Virus record (IMG/VR): IMGVR_UViG_3300017989_000416
Coordinates: 1-25,445 of that record
Direction: 5' to 3' (one strand)
DNA length: 25,445 nucleotides
Source of the DNA: a virus
A model generated the notes under the pieces. The model saw only the letters and a program-made list of their open reading frames with translations. It was not told where the DNA came from and ran no database searches. This document shows positions 1 through 8,628 of the stretch, piece after piece. The position numbers and the translations under genes are program-made. Numbering within the stretch: position 1 is the first letter of the stretch; every line of letters begins with the position of its first letter.

Positions 1-569
1 GCTCCACTAACCGCGCCCGTCCGGCGGATACACGGTTTCGTCGAGTCTACCGCGGCCCACACGGAATTTGTGATGCTCGACATATTCACGGCGTTAAGCG
101 TGGACGTAGAGTTCACCGTCACACACGCCCCCGCCAAAAACATCACATTGACGTGAGATTTCGCCGTAATAGCTGCCGTCTCAGCAATCTCACCATGGAC
201 GATAATCAGATATTCTTTCGCGTCCGCTGCATCCGTGATAGCCGCCAGTGCCGCAGACAACGTGGTGTAGTCGCCTCGCCCCGTCTCGGCGGAGACAATC
301 ACCGTCTGAGCGGGGCGTGCCGCCGCTGCGACTTGTTGTATTGTCGATTTCTGTGCGTCTGGCGTTCCGCTAGGGTCATCTATTGTGAGTAATATGTCAG
401 CATAATCCGGGGTAGTATCAGCCGTCAAATCATTGACCGTCTCCAGAATGTCCTCAATTGTAACTTGGCGCGATGCCGCGGTCCCTCCTGGGTCATTAAC
501 GGTATATATCAGATCATCTTTCGTAGGCGACTCGTCTTGTGTCAATTCAGTCAATTTTTTATCAGCCAT
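1..569 (-). CDS. Tail fibre / beta-helix protein, N-terminal part (cut by window edge)
   Basis: Open frame from ATG at 569 that runs off the left edge, giving 189 residues without a stop; the start has a strong Shine-Dalgarno (GGAGGAG, 4 bases before ATG). Residues about 16-80 hold two copies of a short module, each reading like D-L/I-L-x-T-V/I-x-D-P-x-G-T followed by a stretch ending in T-I-x-x-I/V (near residues 19-42 and 57-78). Such repeated modules are common at the virion-attached end of phage fibres. From about residue 88 the sequence becomes Ala/Val/Thr-rich with short strands (YTTLSAALAAI, then EYLIIVHGEI), the usual opening of a right-handed parallel beta-helix of the pectate-lyase type. 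It is the last gene seen in the tail module and follows a collar-domain fibre, so a receptor-binding or glycan-degrading fibre is the best reading. Catalytic residues, if any, lie outside the window. Confidence 0.8.
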   Translation of the reverse strand, partial: MADKKLTELTQDESPTKDDLIYTVNDPGGTAASRQVTIEDILETVNDLTADTTPDYADILLTIDDPSGTPDAQKSTIQQVAAAARPAQTVIVSAETGRGDYTTLSAALAAITDAADAKEYLIIVHGEIAETAAITAKSHVNVMFLAGACVTVNSTSTLNAVNMSSITNSVWAAVDSTKPCIRRTGAVSG

Positions 570-634
570 CTGCTCCTCCGTCCGGTAGGTGAATTTCCGT
601 CTATTGACTACTTCACGTTGCCGATTTTCACATT

Positions 635-1225
635 CTAGGCCGGCGCGTACATGAACATGCCCGCCGCTCGGTATGGCGGCAGGATCGCCGTTGAATCGCT
701 GGCGGTTGTGCCGCTATCAACTGAGTGGCCGTGATTCTGTGATACAAGGCCAGTGGCTGCTTGCGTGTGCGTGTGGTTTGTTATGCCGTAATCTGCGCCC
801 GCGGCAACCGATTCCGATGCGCCGCCCAGTGATTCAACCGATGTTTCCGGATTCGCGTGGTTGTGATCCGCGTCGTTGTCGCCGGTCGCCAGCGTGCCCG
901 GCCCGTGCGTGTGCGCCGAAGTCGTAGCCCCGCCGGTGTCATTCTGCGAGTACGTGTCACCCGCACCGACGATGAAGCGGTTGCGGAAGTCCGGCGTGGT
1001 GTATCCGTTCTGCGCCGCGCCGTCGCATAGCGCCCAATCGGAATACGTCGTACCATCCACAACAGGGTTTTTCCCGCTCAGGCTGTCGTACCAGATGAAC
1101 TGCAACGAGCCGCCGGCGATGAGTCCTTTCTTGAGCGCAAGCAGGTTATCTCGTACGTGCGTGTTCATAATGGCTGCTGTTATCAATTCGCTCGTCGCGA
1201 ACGTCCGAGGCGCAGTCCAAGCCAT
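635..1225 (-). CDS. Tail fibre protein with tail-collar-like, His-rich C-terminus
   Basis: 196 residues. The N-terminus (MAWTAPRTFATSELITAAIM) is a phage baseplate/fibre-like opening. The region 64-90 (W-A-L-C-D-G, then TPDFRNRFIVGAG) matches the phage tail collar signature, where a short strand is followed by P-D-L/F-R-x-R-F. After it come four His-x-His pairs at 105-107, 121-123, 151-153 and 165-167, and the chain ends with I-L-P-P-Y and an aromatic tail. In T4 gp12 and related short fibres, His-x-His repeats bind a metal along the trimer axis; the same role is inferred here. It starts one base after the stop of the zinc-ribbon gene, with a GGGGG-type ribosome-binding site. It is likely a trimeric receptor-binding or adhesin protein at the tail tip. 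Confidence 0.82.
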   Translation of the reverse strand: MAWTAPRTFATSELITAAIMNTHVRDNLLALKKGLIAGGSLQFIWYDSLSGKNPVVDGTTYSDWALCDGAAQNGYTTPDFRNRFIVGAGDTYSQNDTGGATTSAHTHGPGTLATGDNDADHNHANPETSVESLGGASESVAAGADYGITNHTHTQAATGLVSQNHGHSVDSGTTASDSTAILPPYRAAGMFMYAPA

Positions 1226-1226
1226 A

Positions 1227-1619
1227 TCAGCCCCCTATCCCATGGTCAACGTTCTCACGCCACAGGTCGCGCTTCGTCTCGTGTGTCCAGTTGCAATGTT
1301 CCTCCGGCCTCTGTTGCACAAGCACCTCGATTTGTCGCCGGCTGCCGGGGAACGCCACGGGCATCGGGTGACCGCCGTTCTCTTTCATGCCGCATGACTG
1401 GCAGAAGAACTCGCCGCCCACGCTCACAATCTCCGCGCCTTTGCAGAACGGGCAATCGACCAGCCAACGGGCATGATTAAGGCGAGCCATTTGCGGCTCG
1501 CCCTGTGCGCCGTTCCTGTATGTGTGACCGTTTCGCCTTGCCAGCGAGGTGGTCATTATCCGCGTGGTGCGATAACCCAGCCTCGCAGCTTCGTCTTCTT
1601 GATAGCGTATCTTTGTCAT
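1227..1619 (-). CDS. Small zinc-ribbon tail-module protein, unknown function
   Basis: 130 residues from the ATG at 1619; the longer frame upstream lies inside the tail hub gene and is not needed, because ATG at 1619 overlaps the hub stop as ATGA. Two cysteine pairs, C56-x2-C59 and C73-x2-C76, form a zinc-ribbon knuckle pair. A second conserved-looking block, E-x-H-C-N-W-T-H around 107-113, is followed by a charged tail (KRDLWRENVDHGIGG). I do not recognise a family with certainty. Position between the tail hub and the collar-domain fibre suggests a structural or assembly role at the tail tip, but nothing in the sequence proves it. Confidence 0.72.
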   Translation of the reverse strand: MTKIRYQEDEAARLGYRTTRIMTTSLARRNGHTYRNGAQGEPQMARLNHARWLVDCPFCKGAEIVSVGGEFFCQSCGMKENGGHPMPVAFPGSRRQIEVLVQQRPEEHCNWTHETKRDLWRENVDHGIGG

Positions 1620-3988
1620 GTACCAAGCCTCGTTGTCTCGCCCATCTCGGAGTTTCCCGCATCCCCCAAGAGCCAATACGTTTCGTTGTCCGCTGGCTCA
1701 AGATGCCATCGCGCTCCAAGCGCCTGCATGTTCCCCATCGTGTACAGTTCCATGTGGCCGAGCCGGAACACCTCGTATATGTCGTATGTGTCGCAGGTGA
1801 ACGTGAGCCTGTCCATAATATCGTATTGCAGTATGTCAGGGAATCGCTGTTTCAGCGTCACCGTCACAGACCGCAACGGGTCAGGGTAGAACCCTATCAG
1901 CAAGTCGCCCAGCGAATCGGCAACAGCTACCTGCTGCTGCCACGGCACGTCTAGCGGCAACACGCGCTTGCCGAAGTCATCCTGCGAGTCAGTGTCCTCT
2001 TTCTTGATCTCGATTGGTAGTTGTGTAATTGCCTTGCCACGAATTGCCAGTGATGTGATATACAGCGTCGTGGCCCCGTGCGTGTTCTCGATAACCAGCT
2101 TCGCGCTCTGACTGTAGATGGACGTGGTGATGCTCATATCCGGCGTCATGTCAGTGCCGCTACCGTCCGACGCGCTATTGGCGGTGTAGTCCTCATATCG
2201 GATAGGCTCGTACACGTCCTTCGCCGGCGCCAGGTTGTTGTTCGCGTCGTAGTACTCCGCCCATATGGTCAGCGATTCCCCGGCGGCAATCGACACGCCA
2301 GTTTCCGCAAACTCCCAGATAGTGCCGGCGGTTCCAGTCAGTGATATGTCGTCGAAATAGACTGTCTCGCCGCTCGTTTCTACCATACAATACACATATA
2401 CCTGTGTGCATCCTGCTGGAATAACAACAGTAGTTGTGTCCTCAGTCCACACAGCGTTATCAGCATAAGCCCCAGCCCATAGGTTTGCGGCGTTATCAAC
2501 ATCGTATATGTAGAATTTTCCACGATGCCCGGCGGCGCTATGCAATGACCATCCAGAAAAATCCATACTATCACCGGCCGTAACATCTATGGTTTGCCTA
2601 CATCGTCCAGTATCAGCAGTAGCCGCCACAGACAAAGCCGCCGATCCGCTATGTGTACTGACGGCGTATGATGCAAGTGTGGCATTAACAGCCGTCCACT
2701 CTTCCGGAGGATCGCCATACTCAAATCCACCGTTACTCACAAACTCAGACGTGGTAGTGCTCAGGCTCACCGGCCGGCACTTGATATTGATAACGTTGCG
2801 TATCAAGTCCCACGGCTGGCTCACCTGTATGTCTGTTATCTCCGATTCATCTAGCGTACCAACAGACGTACCGGTGATGTAGGCCGTCCTGTTCATAAAT
2901 TCCGCTTTGCCTTCTTTGGATATCCAGAACGCGCCCCACTCTGATTTCGCCAGTGATTCCAGCGCCGGCCTCACTGACTGATTGCACCACCAGTAATCCA
3001 GCGTGTCGTTGCCTGTATCCAGGTCGCGGTATGTAGGGCTATCCGGCCAACCTACATCATCCAGTAGCAGGCCGATAGCTGTGTCTGGCGTGATGGATTC
3101 CTGCAATGCAATGCTGGCGCTATGTCCGGCAAAGTCCTTCCACCCATCGTATGCGGTGACGGTGACGCGCTTATTCCCTATCCCGCCGGATGGCCGGATT
3201 TCCTCTATGCGCCCGTGAAATATTTCGTATGATGTAGAGCTTCCAAGCAATATCCTGCCACCATCCTCCAGTAGCAGGTAGTATCCATCCTCCAGCAACA
3301 GAGCGTCCGGGAAATCAACTGCTACTCGCACCCGCCGGCGTGGTTTGACATTGGGATAGATTGCACTCCCCGTATTCCACGCATCGTATCGCTCTGTGCT
3401 GTTGTCAAGCGTGAACGTGAGCTTACACGCCTGAATGCTGCTGAATTGATCCTTGCGCCCGCGAGTGATTTTCAGCGGGTGAACGGCCCTGTCTTCCTCC
3501 GCCTCCCATTGTAGGAGCGACACCTCATCATAGTAACAAATGCCGCCATTGGTGTCAGGTGAATATAGGTATACCCGGATACTGGTACAGCCTGCCGGCG
3601 TGGTGAATTGCTCGACAACCTCCTCGTAATCTGTGCCAGTAACTCCGGTATGTGTCATCTCTATAATGTCAGCCGCATGTGTTTGGTCTGTTACTTTGTA
3701 GCGCCCATCGTATGTCCCATCCCCGGCCGTCCAGATAGTTAGTTCGTAATCCGTCTCAGCGGTAACAGTAATTGTCTGATACATATCCGTATCCACGGAT
3801 GGGCCTGTCGTACACTTTGCCGCGTTGACACCGCTGTAAACATTAACGGTCTCGTTGTCGAATGAGCCGTCATCTTCATGCTCAGACCACTCATCCCACA
3901 CGCCACCGCCACCTAGTGTCTCGTATCCGCCATTGAGTATGTACTCTGTATCGTCCCAGAGAATGTCTATGTGCCAATCCAACGCCAT
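1616..3988 (-). CDS. Tail hub / tail tip protein with two inserted jelly-roll (CBM4/9-like) domains
   Basis: 790 residues, start ATG overlapping the tape measure stop (TAATG). This is the position of the Dit/Tal-type baseplate protein. The hub sequence is interrupted twice. Residues about 17-160 begin with I-L-N-G-G-Y-E and end with Y-Y-D-E-V-S-L, and residues about 414-552 begin with V-S-N-G-G-F-E and end with Y-F-D-D-I-S-L; these are the opening and closing strands typical of galactose-binding-like carbohydrate-binding modules of the CBM4/9 kind. The hub resumes at about 166 (plain R-x-x-x-P-L-K-I-T-R-G-R, the usual start of siphovirus hub proteins). Residues 229-249 carry an L-L-L-E-D-G repeat often seen in such proteins. 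Likely role: close the tail tube and present glycan-binding domains to the cell surface. Hub identity is from context; the CBM calls are from fold-level motifs. Confidence 0.82.
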   Translation of the reverse strand: MALDWHIDILWDDTEYILNGGYETLGGGGVWDEWSEHEDDGSFDNETVNVYSGVNAAKCTTGPSVDTDMYQTITVTAETDYELTIWTAGDGTYDGRYKVTDQTHAADIIEMTHTGVTGTDYEEVVEQFTTPAGCTSIRVYLYSPDTNGGICYYDEVSLLQWEAEEDRAVHPLKITRGRKDQFSSIQACKLTFTLDNSTERYDAWNTGSAIYPNVKPRRRVRVAVDFPDALLLEDGYYLLLEDGGRILLGSSTSYEIFHGRIEEIRPSGGIGNKRVTVTAYDGWKDFAGHSASIALQESITPDTAIGLLLDDVGWPDSPTYRDLDTGNDTLDYWWCNQSVRPALESLAKSEWGAFWISKEGKAEFMNRTAYITGTSVGTLDESEITDIQVSQPWDLIRNVINIKCRPVSLSTTTSEFVSNGGFEYGDPPEEWTAVNATLASYAVSTHSGSAALSVAATADTGRCRQTIDVTAGDSMDFSGWSLHSAAGHRGKFYIYDVDNAANLWAGAYADNAVWTEDTTTVVIPAGCTQVYVYCMVETSGETVYFDDISLTGTAGTIWEFAETGVSIAAGESLTIWAEYYDANNNLAPAKDVYEPIRYEDYTANSASDGSGTDMTPDMSITTSIYSQSAKLVIENTHGATTLYITSLAIRGKAITQLPIEIKKEDTDSQDDFGKRVLPLDVPWQQQVAVADSLGDLLIGFYPDPLRSVTVTLKQRFPDILQYDIMDRLTFTCDTYDIYEVFRLGHMELYTMGNMQALGARWHLEPADNETYWLLGDAGNSEMGETTRLGT

Positions 3989-6900
3989 TAGTATGCGGCT
4001 CCCGCTTCGCGTTGCACGTCAGGGAATATGTCAGCCAGTACGCGAATCATGGCGCTGCGAAGCAACAGCGAATCGCTATTGCCGGCCGCGCGGTCTTCCT
4101 TGTACATGTCGCGCAGGTCAACCATGGCCTGCTGCCACTCACCACCGGCTGTGCCACCACCGCCGCCACCGCCTGAGTACACAGGAGGGGCGCCAATAAC
4201 GCCGCCCCAGTCTCGCGTCGGTGTGGGAAGTTTCGGTACAGATACACGTGTTATCCCAAATGATTCGCCGAACCCACTGGCCGCGCTTGCGTACGCGAGG
4301 CTGTTCCCGATGCCGTATGCCTGCTGTGCGATGTTGGCCGCTACGTTTGCGCCGACAGTGAATTGACCAAGAATGCCGCGCAACGTCTGGATAAACGCCG
4401 CGACCTTCGCTTCTTCCGGCAGCGCCGTCTCGTTCAGGTCGCCCAGGAACGACAGCGCCGACTTCATCATGTCGAATATCGTCTTGCCATACTCAGCGAA
4501 CGCGCCGGCTGCTTCTGCCGCCTTCGGCCCCAGCGAGTACGCTACCCATGCAATCATCTCGACTGCAAAGCGCACGATGTCGCCGAACACGTAGAACTTC
4601 TGCGGCGTGATGTACTCAGTGCCGAACTCTGCCAGTGCGCCCAACGCATCCAGCGCCGACTTCATCAGCTCCATGGCCTTCTTCGCATTCTCAGAGAACT
4701 CACCGACGCTGTCCCATTCAGCACGCCAGCCGGCAATCTTCTTGAATGCCAGCACGACGATGCCAATCTGGTTTGCCAGTGCCGTGATTTTCTCTCCGAT
4801 GTTCTGTACTGGTTCATAGTCTGCCAGCGCTGTGAGTGCATCTATCGGGCCTTTAATCAGGCTCACCGCCGTGTTAACAGCGCCCGCGAACCCGGTCAGG
4901 TCGGGCCACTCTTCGCGCCACGCGTCCACTCTCTTAATTGCCAGCGTGACGATGCCCATCTGTCCGGCAAGCGATTCTATCTTCGCTCCCAGCCCTGCGA
5001 CCGCTTTGTACTCTGCCAACGCTGCGAGAGCGTCTATTGCGTTCTTGATAGGTGACGTGGCGTTCTGCACCGCACTGGCAAAGGCTGACAGGTCAGGCCA
5101 TTCCGCGCGCCACTCAGACACCTTTTTGAACTCGACAACTACAATACCAATCTGTCCCGCCAGCGCCTTGATTTTCGCGCCCAGCCCCGCTACAACCTTG
5201 TACTCTGCAATGGCGGCCAGTGCATCGACCGCGCCTTGAATGAGGCCGATTGCCGGCTCTACCTCAGCCGCCCACTCTGCCAGCCCGATCCAGTCGGTAT
5301 CGACACGCGTCACTCGGCCAAGCTCTGTCAGCGCCCCGGACAACTGCGCGGCAAATCGGTTTATCTTCGCTCCGAGATTGTCCGGCGGCTCCCATCCATC
5401 CAGCGCGTCGAACGCTTCCAGCGCTGGTACTATCAGCCCCACGAGGTCGCCAATGAGTGACGCTACGACAGCGGCTCGCTCAAGCTCCGCATCCCACCAC
5501 GTCCATGCCAGGCCGATAGCGCGGTTAACGGAGTCGTGCATCTCGGCCATGATTTCCATGATGGCATCGCCTAATCCCTCGACGCCCTGGTAGTTTGCAA
5601 GCTCATCAAACGCATCAATCACGTCAATGAACATGCCCGCTATCGAGGTCATAGTGGTGGCGATGCTTTGTGCGCGCTCAAGGTTAGGATCTCCGCCGAT
5701 GGCCCAGAACAGGTCTGAGAATCGCAGTACCAGGTCGCCAATGTCGGCCATCACTTGCGCCACGCCGGTCACGCCTTGCTGGATGCCAGATTGCAGTCCG
5801 GCCATAGTTTCCTGGCCGATGTTCATAAATACCTTGGACGGGGAGCCGATATCTAGTACAGACGTTACCGCGTTGATAACCGCCCACGCTGCACCAACGG
5901 CAGCATTGACGATAGATGTCACCTTGTTGGCCAGCCCAACTTCCATACCGCCGGCCATAGCTTCGCCAATCTCTTCAGTCAGCTTCGACGGGGAGTGGGC
6001 GTCAATGCCTTTCATAATCAGCGGTATAGAATCCTTGACGGCTGCAATGCCTGCGTCGCTCACCAGGAAGGCGTTAGTAGTAATACCGTTTGCGACGCCA
6101 CCCATCATAGCGGCCCCGACAGCATCGGCGCTCTCCTGCGCGCCGCCACCCTTTATCGCATCAATCATAGATTTCCACATGATGCCTATGAGTTCGTCGC
6201 CGGCCGCTTTCATCTCATCTTTGCGGGTTGTCTGCATATTCTTAACATCGAAAATACCGACGATGGCCTGCCAGATTTTAGTCAGGTCAATTGATTCGAT
6301 AGCCTTGACAATCGAATCACCATACTCTGTGCCAAGTTCAGCAGCACGAGACGGCCCATTTGCCTTCATGTCAGCAAGTGCGGCGTCATACACTTTGTCC
6401 ATCATTGCCTCGACCGTGATGTCCTCAGTGCGAACCAGCGACAGCGCATTGACAAGCAATTCTTCCCATGCGTCCGCTATCTGCTGTGCAAACGAACTCT
6501 CCTGCGATTCCAGCCAGCCCACGGACTTTCCAACCAGTTTCAGCCAAAAAGCATCAATGTGTATCTTGAGCGCTGCAACCCAATCGGATACTTTTGCACC
6601 AAGCCCCTCGATACCTGGCTTGATTGTGTTATTCCAGAAGCGCACCGCCTGCGCCGTCCATACAGATACCTTGCCTTGCATCAGTGACCAGAATGAAACT
6701 ATCTTCGGGCCAAGTGCTTCTGCCCATTCGCCAACCTTATCAGTCAGACCAGCAATGCCCGGCTTGATAGTTTCATTCCAGAAGTCGGTCGCGCTTGACG
6801 CCCACTCCGCGGCTTTCTCTTTCAACTTGCTCCACAATTCCGCAACAGCCGGGCCGATTTTCGCTATCCACTCAGGCACCTTATCCTTGAGGTATCCGAT

Positions 6901-8037
6901 TCCCATGTTGATGACCGCGTGCAACGCTTCCATTGCGCCGCCGGCCCACTCCGCCGCCTTCTCTTTCAGCTTGCCCCACAGTTGCCCGAAGATCATGCCG
7001 AGCTGTGCAACAAGCACGCTAAAACCGCCAAAGTCAAAGGCGCGTTTCAGCGTCTCAAATGCGTTGCTTATCCACAAAATCGTATCAGCCAGCCAGTCCG
7101 GGAATATCTCGCGCCAATTGACATTTCCGAGATTTGACCAATCTATATCTAGCACCTTCTGTACCCACTCAATTACTGCATTCAATATGGGTTGTAGAGT
7201 ACTTGTCCATAACTCAGATAGCCCGATCTGAAAGTCCTCAAAAGCGTCAACCGCCTTCTCTACCCACGGTATAAGCAGCGGGCCTATGGTTTGCGCTAGT
7301 CTCAGCAATGGCGTCAGCAGTGCATTCAGGATGGGTAGCAACGCCACGCCGACAGTGTCTTTCAGATTGGCGAACGTGGCCTTGAGCTGCGCCATCTTGA
7401 TACCAGCCACGTCGCCCACGTCACCCACGCGCTCCATAGCGACCGCGCCTTCTTCCATCACGGCCTGCATGAACGCTTGTTCACGTGTCATGCCCGCGGT
7501 GCTGGTTATCAGTTCTTCGATGCGCGTACGAACCTTGCCGGATGAGATACCGAACGTGTCAAGACGCGGAATGGACTGGTTGGCAAGCATCAGCGTGAAG
7601 TTTTCCATTGCAGGCCCGGCTTCTTCGCCCATTGCCATACCAAGCGTCGTCGCCATCTCTGCGAGGGTTGCCGCTTCGGCTGCGCTGTTTGCGAGGCCCA
7701 TTGACATGAGCTTCGACCCGCCACTCATAAGGGCGAAGTCGGACAACACGCCTTTCGTAGCCGGGCGCAGCGCGCGCATCATGGAGTCGCTTGTCTCGCC
7801 AATTGTGCTGGCAAGATTCGAGAATGTATTCCCGACAATCTCAACATCCGCTGAGGTAGCGGCAAGCGTTAGGATTGCGCCAGACGCCGCGGCAATGCCT
7901 GTGACGGCAACTTTACCAACGCCTAGAGCGACTTTGCCAAAGCTCTTTAACGCCTTTGTCGGCCCCTTCATATCGCCAGAAAGATTATCCTTCAAACTCA
8001 GGATCATCTTTAGCGCCATCTCTTGTCCAGATGCCAT
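3988..8037 (-). CDS. Tail tape measure protein
   Basis: 1349 residues, the longest gene, directly after the frameshifted chaperones and before the tail hub, as in nearly all siphoviruses. Mostly predicted helix, Ala-rich. Hydrophobic stretches lie at about 36-61 and 230-259. Residues 353-510 hold a 48-residue repeat (units start at 353, 401, 449 and 497, each opening with L/F-W-x-K/L-L/M) rich in spaced tryptophans. Residues 678-760 contain two copies of an S-P-S-K block. Residues 871-1127 hold four copies of a 64-65-residue repeat (A-L-A-E-Y, G-L-G-A-K-I, then W-R-A-E-W-P-D-L). A run of seven glycines (1289-1295) precedes the C-terminal helix. The protein sets tail length, fills the tube and is ejected with the DNA. 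The length would predict a tail of roughly 200 nm using the usual 1.5 angstrom per residue, which is inference. Confidence 0.95.
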   Translation of the reverse strand: MASGQEMALKMILSLKDNLSGDMKGPTKALKSFGKVALGVGKVAVTGIAAASGAILTLAATSADVEIVGNTFSNLASTIGETSDSMMRALRPATKGVLSDFALMSGGSKLMSMGLANSAAEAATLAEMATTLGMAMGEEAGPAMENFTLMLANQSIPRLDTFGISSGKVRTRIEELITSTAGMTREQAFMQAVMEEGAVAMERVGDVGDVAGIKMAQLKATFANLKDTVGVALLPILNALLTPLLRLAQTIGPLLIPWVEKAVDAFEDFQIGLSELWTSTLQPILNAVIEWVQKVLDIDWSNLGNVNWREIFPDWLADTILWISNAFETLKRAFDFGGFSVLVAQLGMIFGQLWGKLKEKAAEWAGGAMEALHAVINMGIGYLKDKVPEWIAKIGPAVAELWSKLKEKAAEWASSATDFWNETIKPGIAGLTDKVGEWAEALGPKIVSFWSLMQGKVSVWTAQAVRFWNNTIKPGIEGLGAKVSDWVAALKIHIDAFWLKLVGKSVGWLESQESSFAQQIADAWEELLVNALSLVRTEDITVEAMMDKVYDAALADMKANGPSRAAELGTEYGDSIVKAIESIDLTKIWQAIVGIFDVKNMQTTRKDEMKAAGDELIGIMWKSMIDAIKGGGAQESADAVGAAMMGGVANGITTNAFLVSDAGIAAVKDSIPLIMKGIDAHSPSKLTEEIGEAMAGGMEVGLANKVTSIVNAAVGAAWAVINAVTSVLDIGSPSKVFMNIGQETMAGLQSGIQQGVTGVAQVMADIGDLVLRFSDLFWAIGGDPNLERAQSIATTMTSIAGMFIDVIDAFDELANYQGVEGLGDAIMEIMAEMHDSVNRAIGLAWTWWDAELERAAVVASLIGDLVGLIVPALEAFDALDGWEPPDNLGAKINRFAAQLSGALTELGRVTRVDTDWIGLAEWAAEVEPAIGLIQGAVDALAAIAEYKVVAGLGAKIKALAGQIGIVVVEFKKVSEWRAEWPDLSAFASAVQNATSPIKNAIDALAALAEYKAVAGLGAKIESLAGQMGIVTLAIKRVDAWREEWPDLTGFAGAVNTAVSLIKGPIDALTALADYEPVQNIGEKITALANQIGIVVLAFKKIAGWRAEWDSVGEFSENAKKAMELMKSALDALGALAEFGTEYITPQKFYVFGDIVRFAVEMIAWVAYSLGPKAAEAAGAFAEYGKTIFDMMKSALSFLGDLNETALPEEAKVAAFIQTLRGILGQFTVGANVAANIAQQAYGIGNSLAYASAASGFGESFGITRVSVPKLPTPTRDWGGVIGAPPVYSGGGGGGGTAGGEWQQAMVDLRDMYKEDRAAGNSDSLLLRSAMIRVLADIFPDVQREAGAAY
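4657..5427 (-). repeat. Four 64-65-codon repeats in tape measure gene
   Basis: Codons 871-1127 of the tape measure encode four consecutive units of 65, 64, 64 and 64 residues, with a partial fifth after them. Shared landmarks are D-A-L at the start, L-A-E-Y or similar, G-L-G-A-K-I, an A-G-Q-x-G-I-V strand and W-R-x-E-W-P-D-L. The first unit is the most diverged. DNA similarity appears lower than protein similarity, so the duplications are old. Confidence 0.8.
6508..6981 (-). repeat. 48-codon tryptophan-spaced repeats in tape measure gene
   Basis: Codons 353-510 of the tape measure. Units begin at 353, 401 and 449, with a partial unit at 497. Each starts with L/F-W followed by a lysine-rich helix ending in E-W or V-W and, 25-30 residues later, I-K-P-G-I or a similar turn. 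Periodic tryptophans in tape measure proteins are known and thought to reflect contacts with the tube subunits. Confidence 0.75.
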
Positions 8038-8038
8038 A

Positions 8039-8628
8039 TCATACCTTAGGGTTATGGCGTCTTTTGCGCTCTACTAATGCTTGCTTCTCTAATCGCACAA
8101 TGATTTCGTCTATCAGGTCTGCCGGCGCGTTCTCTAGCCACTCGTCGGATACTTGCCAGTTGGTGTATTCCTTGATGGCAAGATACGTGCCGTATTCACT
8201 CCGCTCGACATTACCCTTGCCGGTCTCATAGGCACGCTGGTAATCAACACGAATCGACTTTAACCATCGCTCTCGCTCTTCCCCGACAAAGTAGGGTTTA
8301 GCTCCACGACTCGCTTGATTGCGGCGTCCACCAGTTCATCTTCCTGGTCGAGGTCGGCAATCATCGCGCGCTTGAACGGCACCTTGTTGCCCTCTTCGTC
8401 AAGCAGGCACCAATCGACGATGGACAATTCCAGCATCCGGTAGGTCAACTGACCCGCCGCCATGCTGATTTTCGCCTCGTCGTCGCCCTTCGTGAACTCG
8501 GCTTTCATTACGGAGTCTTGGAACTTTGCGCGGTCGTTGATGCTCAGACGCGCCTTGAGGTCAATCCATTCGTCGGGGCGGTTCTCTACCGTCACCCGTT
8601 CCGCTGTCTTGCTTACAAAGCTACCCAT
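8039..8628 (-). CDS. Tail assembly chaperone G-T fusion, made by -1 frameshift
   Basis: 196-residue product made if ribosomes slip back one base at 8293-8299. The first 112 residues are those of the upstream chaperone through N111-P112; the rest is an 84-residue extension starting Y-F-V-G-E-E-R-E-R-W and ending R-R-H-N-P-K-V, with stop TGA at 8041-8039, one base before the tape measure ATG. The extension frame is open from about 8336 and holds no ATG, GTG or TTG until a late GTG, so it cannot be started on its own. A G/GT pair joined by -1 slippage just before the tape measure is a conserved siphovirus arrangement (lambda G and GT). The fusion is predicted to bind tape measure through the G part and recruit tube subunits through the T part. 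The extension is soluble, charged and helical, as expected. Confidence 0.85.
8260..8628 (-). CDS. Tail assembly chaperone, unshifted (G-like) product
   Basis: 122 residues, ATG at 8628 overlapping the GT2 glycosyltransferase stop by 8 bases, with a GGGAGGG ribosome-binding site. Small, acidic and helical, between the major tail protein region and the tape measure. The last ten residues (T-L-S-G-K-S-E-S-D-G) are translated only when no frameshift happens. No enzyme motif is present, consistent with a chaperone. It sits after the methyltransferase and glycosyltransferase genes rather than directly after the major tail gene, so those three enzymes interrupt the usual tail order. Confidence 0.82.
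   Translation of the reverse strand: MGSFVSKTAERVTVENRPDEWIDLKARLSINDRAKFQDSVMKAEFTKGDDEAKISMAAGQLTYRMLELSIVDWCLLDEEGNKVPFKRAMIADLDQEDELVDAAIKRVVELNPTLSGKSESDG
8293..8299 (-). promoter_or_regulatory. Programmed -1 frameshift slippery heptamer A AAC CCT
   Basis: Read on the minus strand, the zero-frame codons AAC (111) and CCT (112) of the chaperone are preceded by A, giving the X-XXY-YYZ pattern with X = A, Y = C, Z = T. Both tRNAs can re-pair after slipping back one base (AAA, CCC). The heptamer lies 10 sense codons before the zero-frame stop and within the only interval where the two frames overlap openly. I could not fold the downstream RNA for a pseudoknot. Confidence 0.85.

Noticed and set aside
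4363-5055. Plus-strand frame of 230 codons
   Set aside because: Antisense shadow of the tape measure repeats, rich in Arg, Cys and His as such shadows are.
5627-7231. Plus-strand frame of 534 codons
   Set aside because: Lies wholly inside the tape measure gene on the other strand, no ribosome-binding site, Ser/Ile/Pro composition typical of an antisense shadow.
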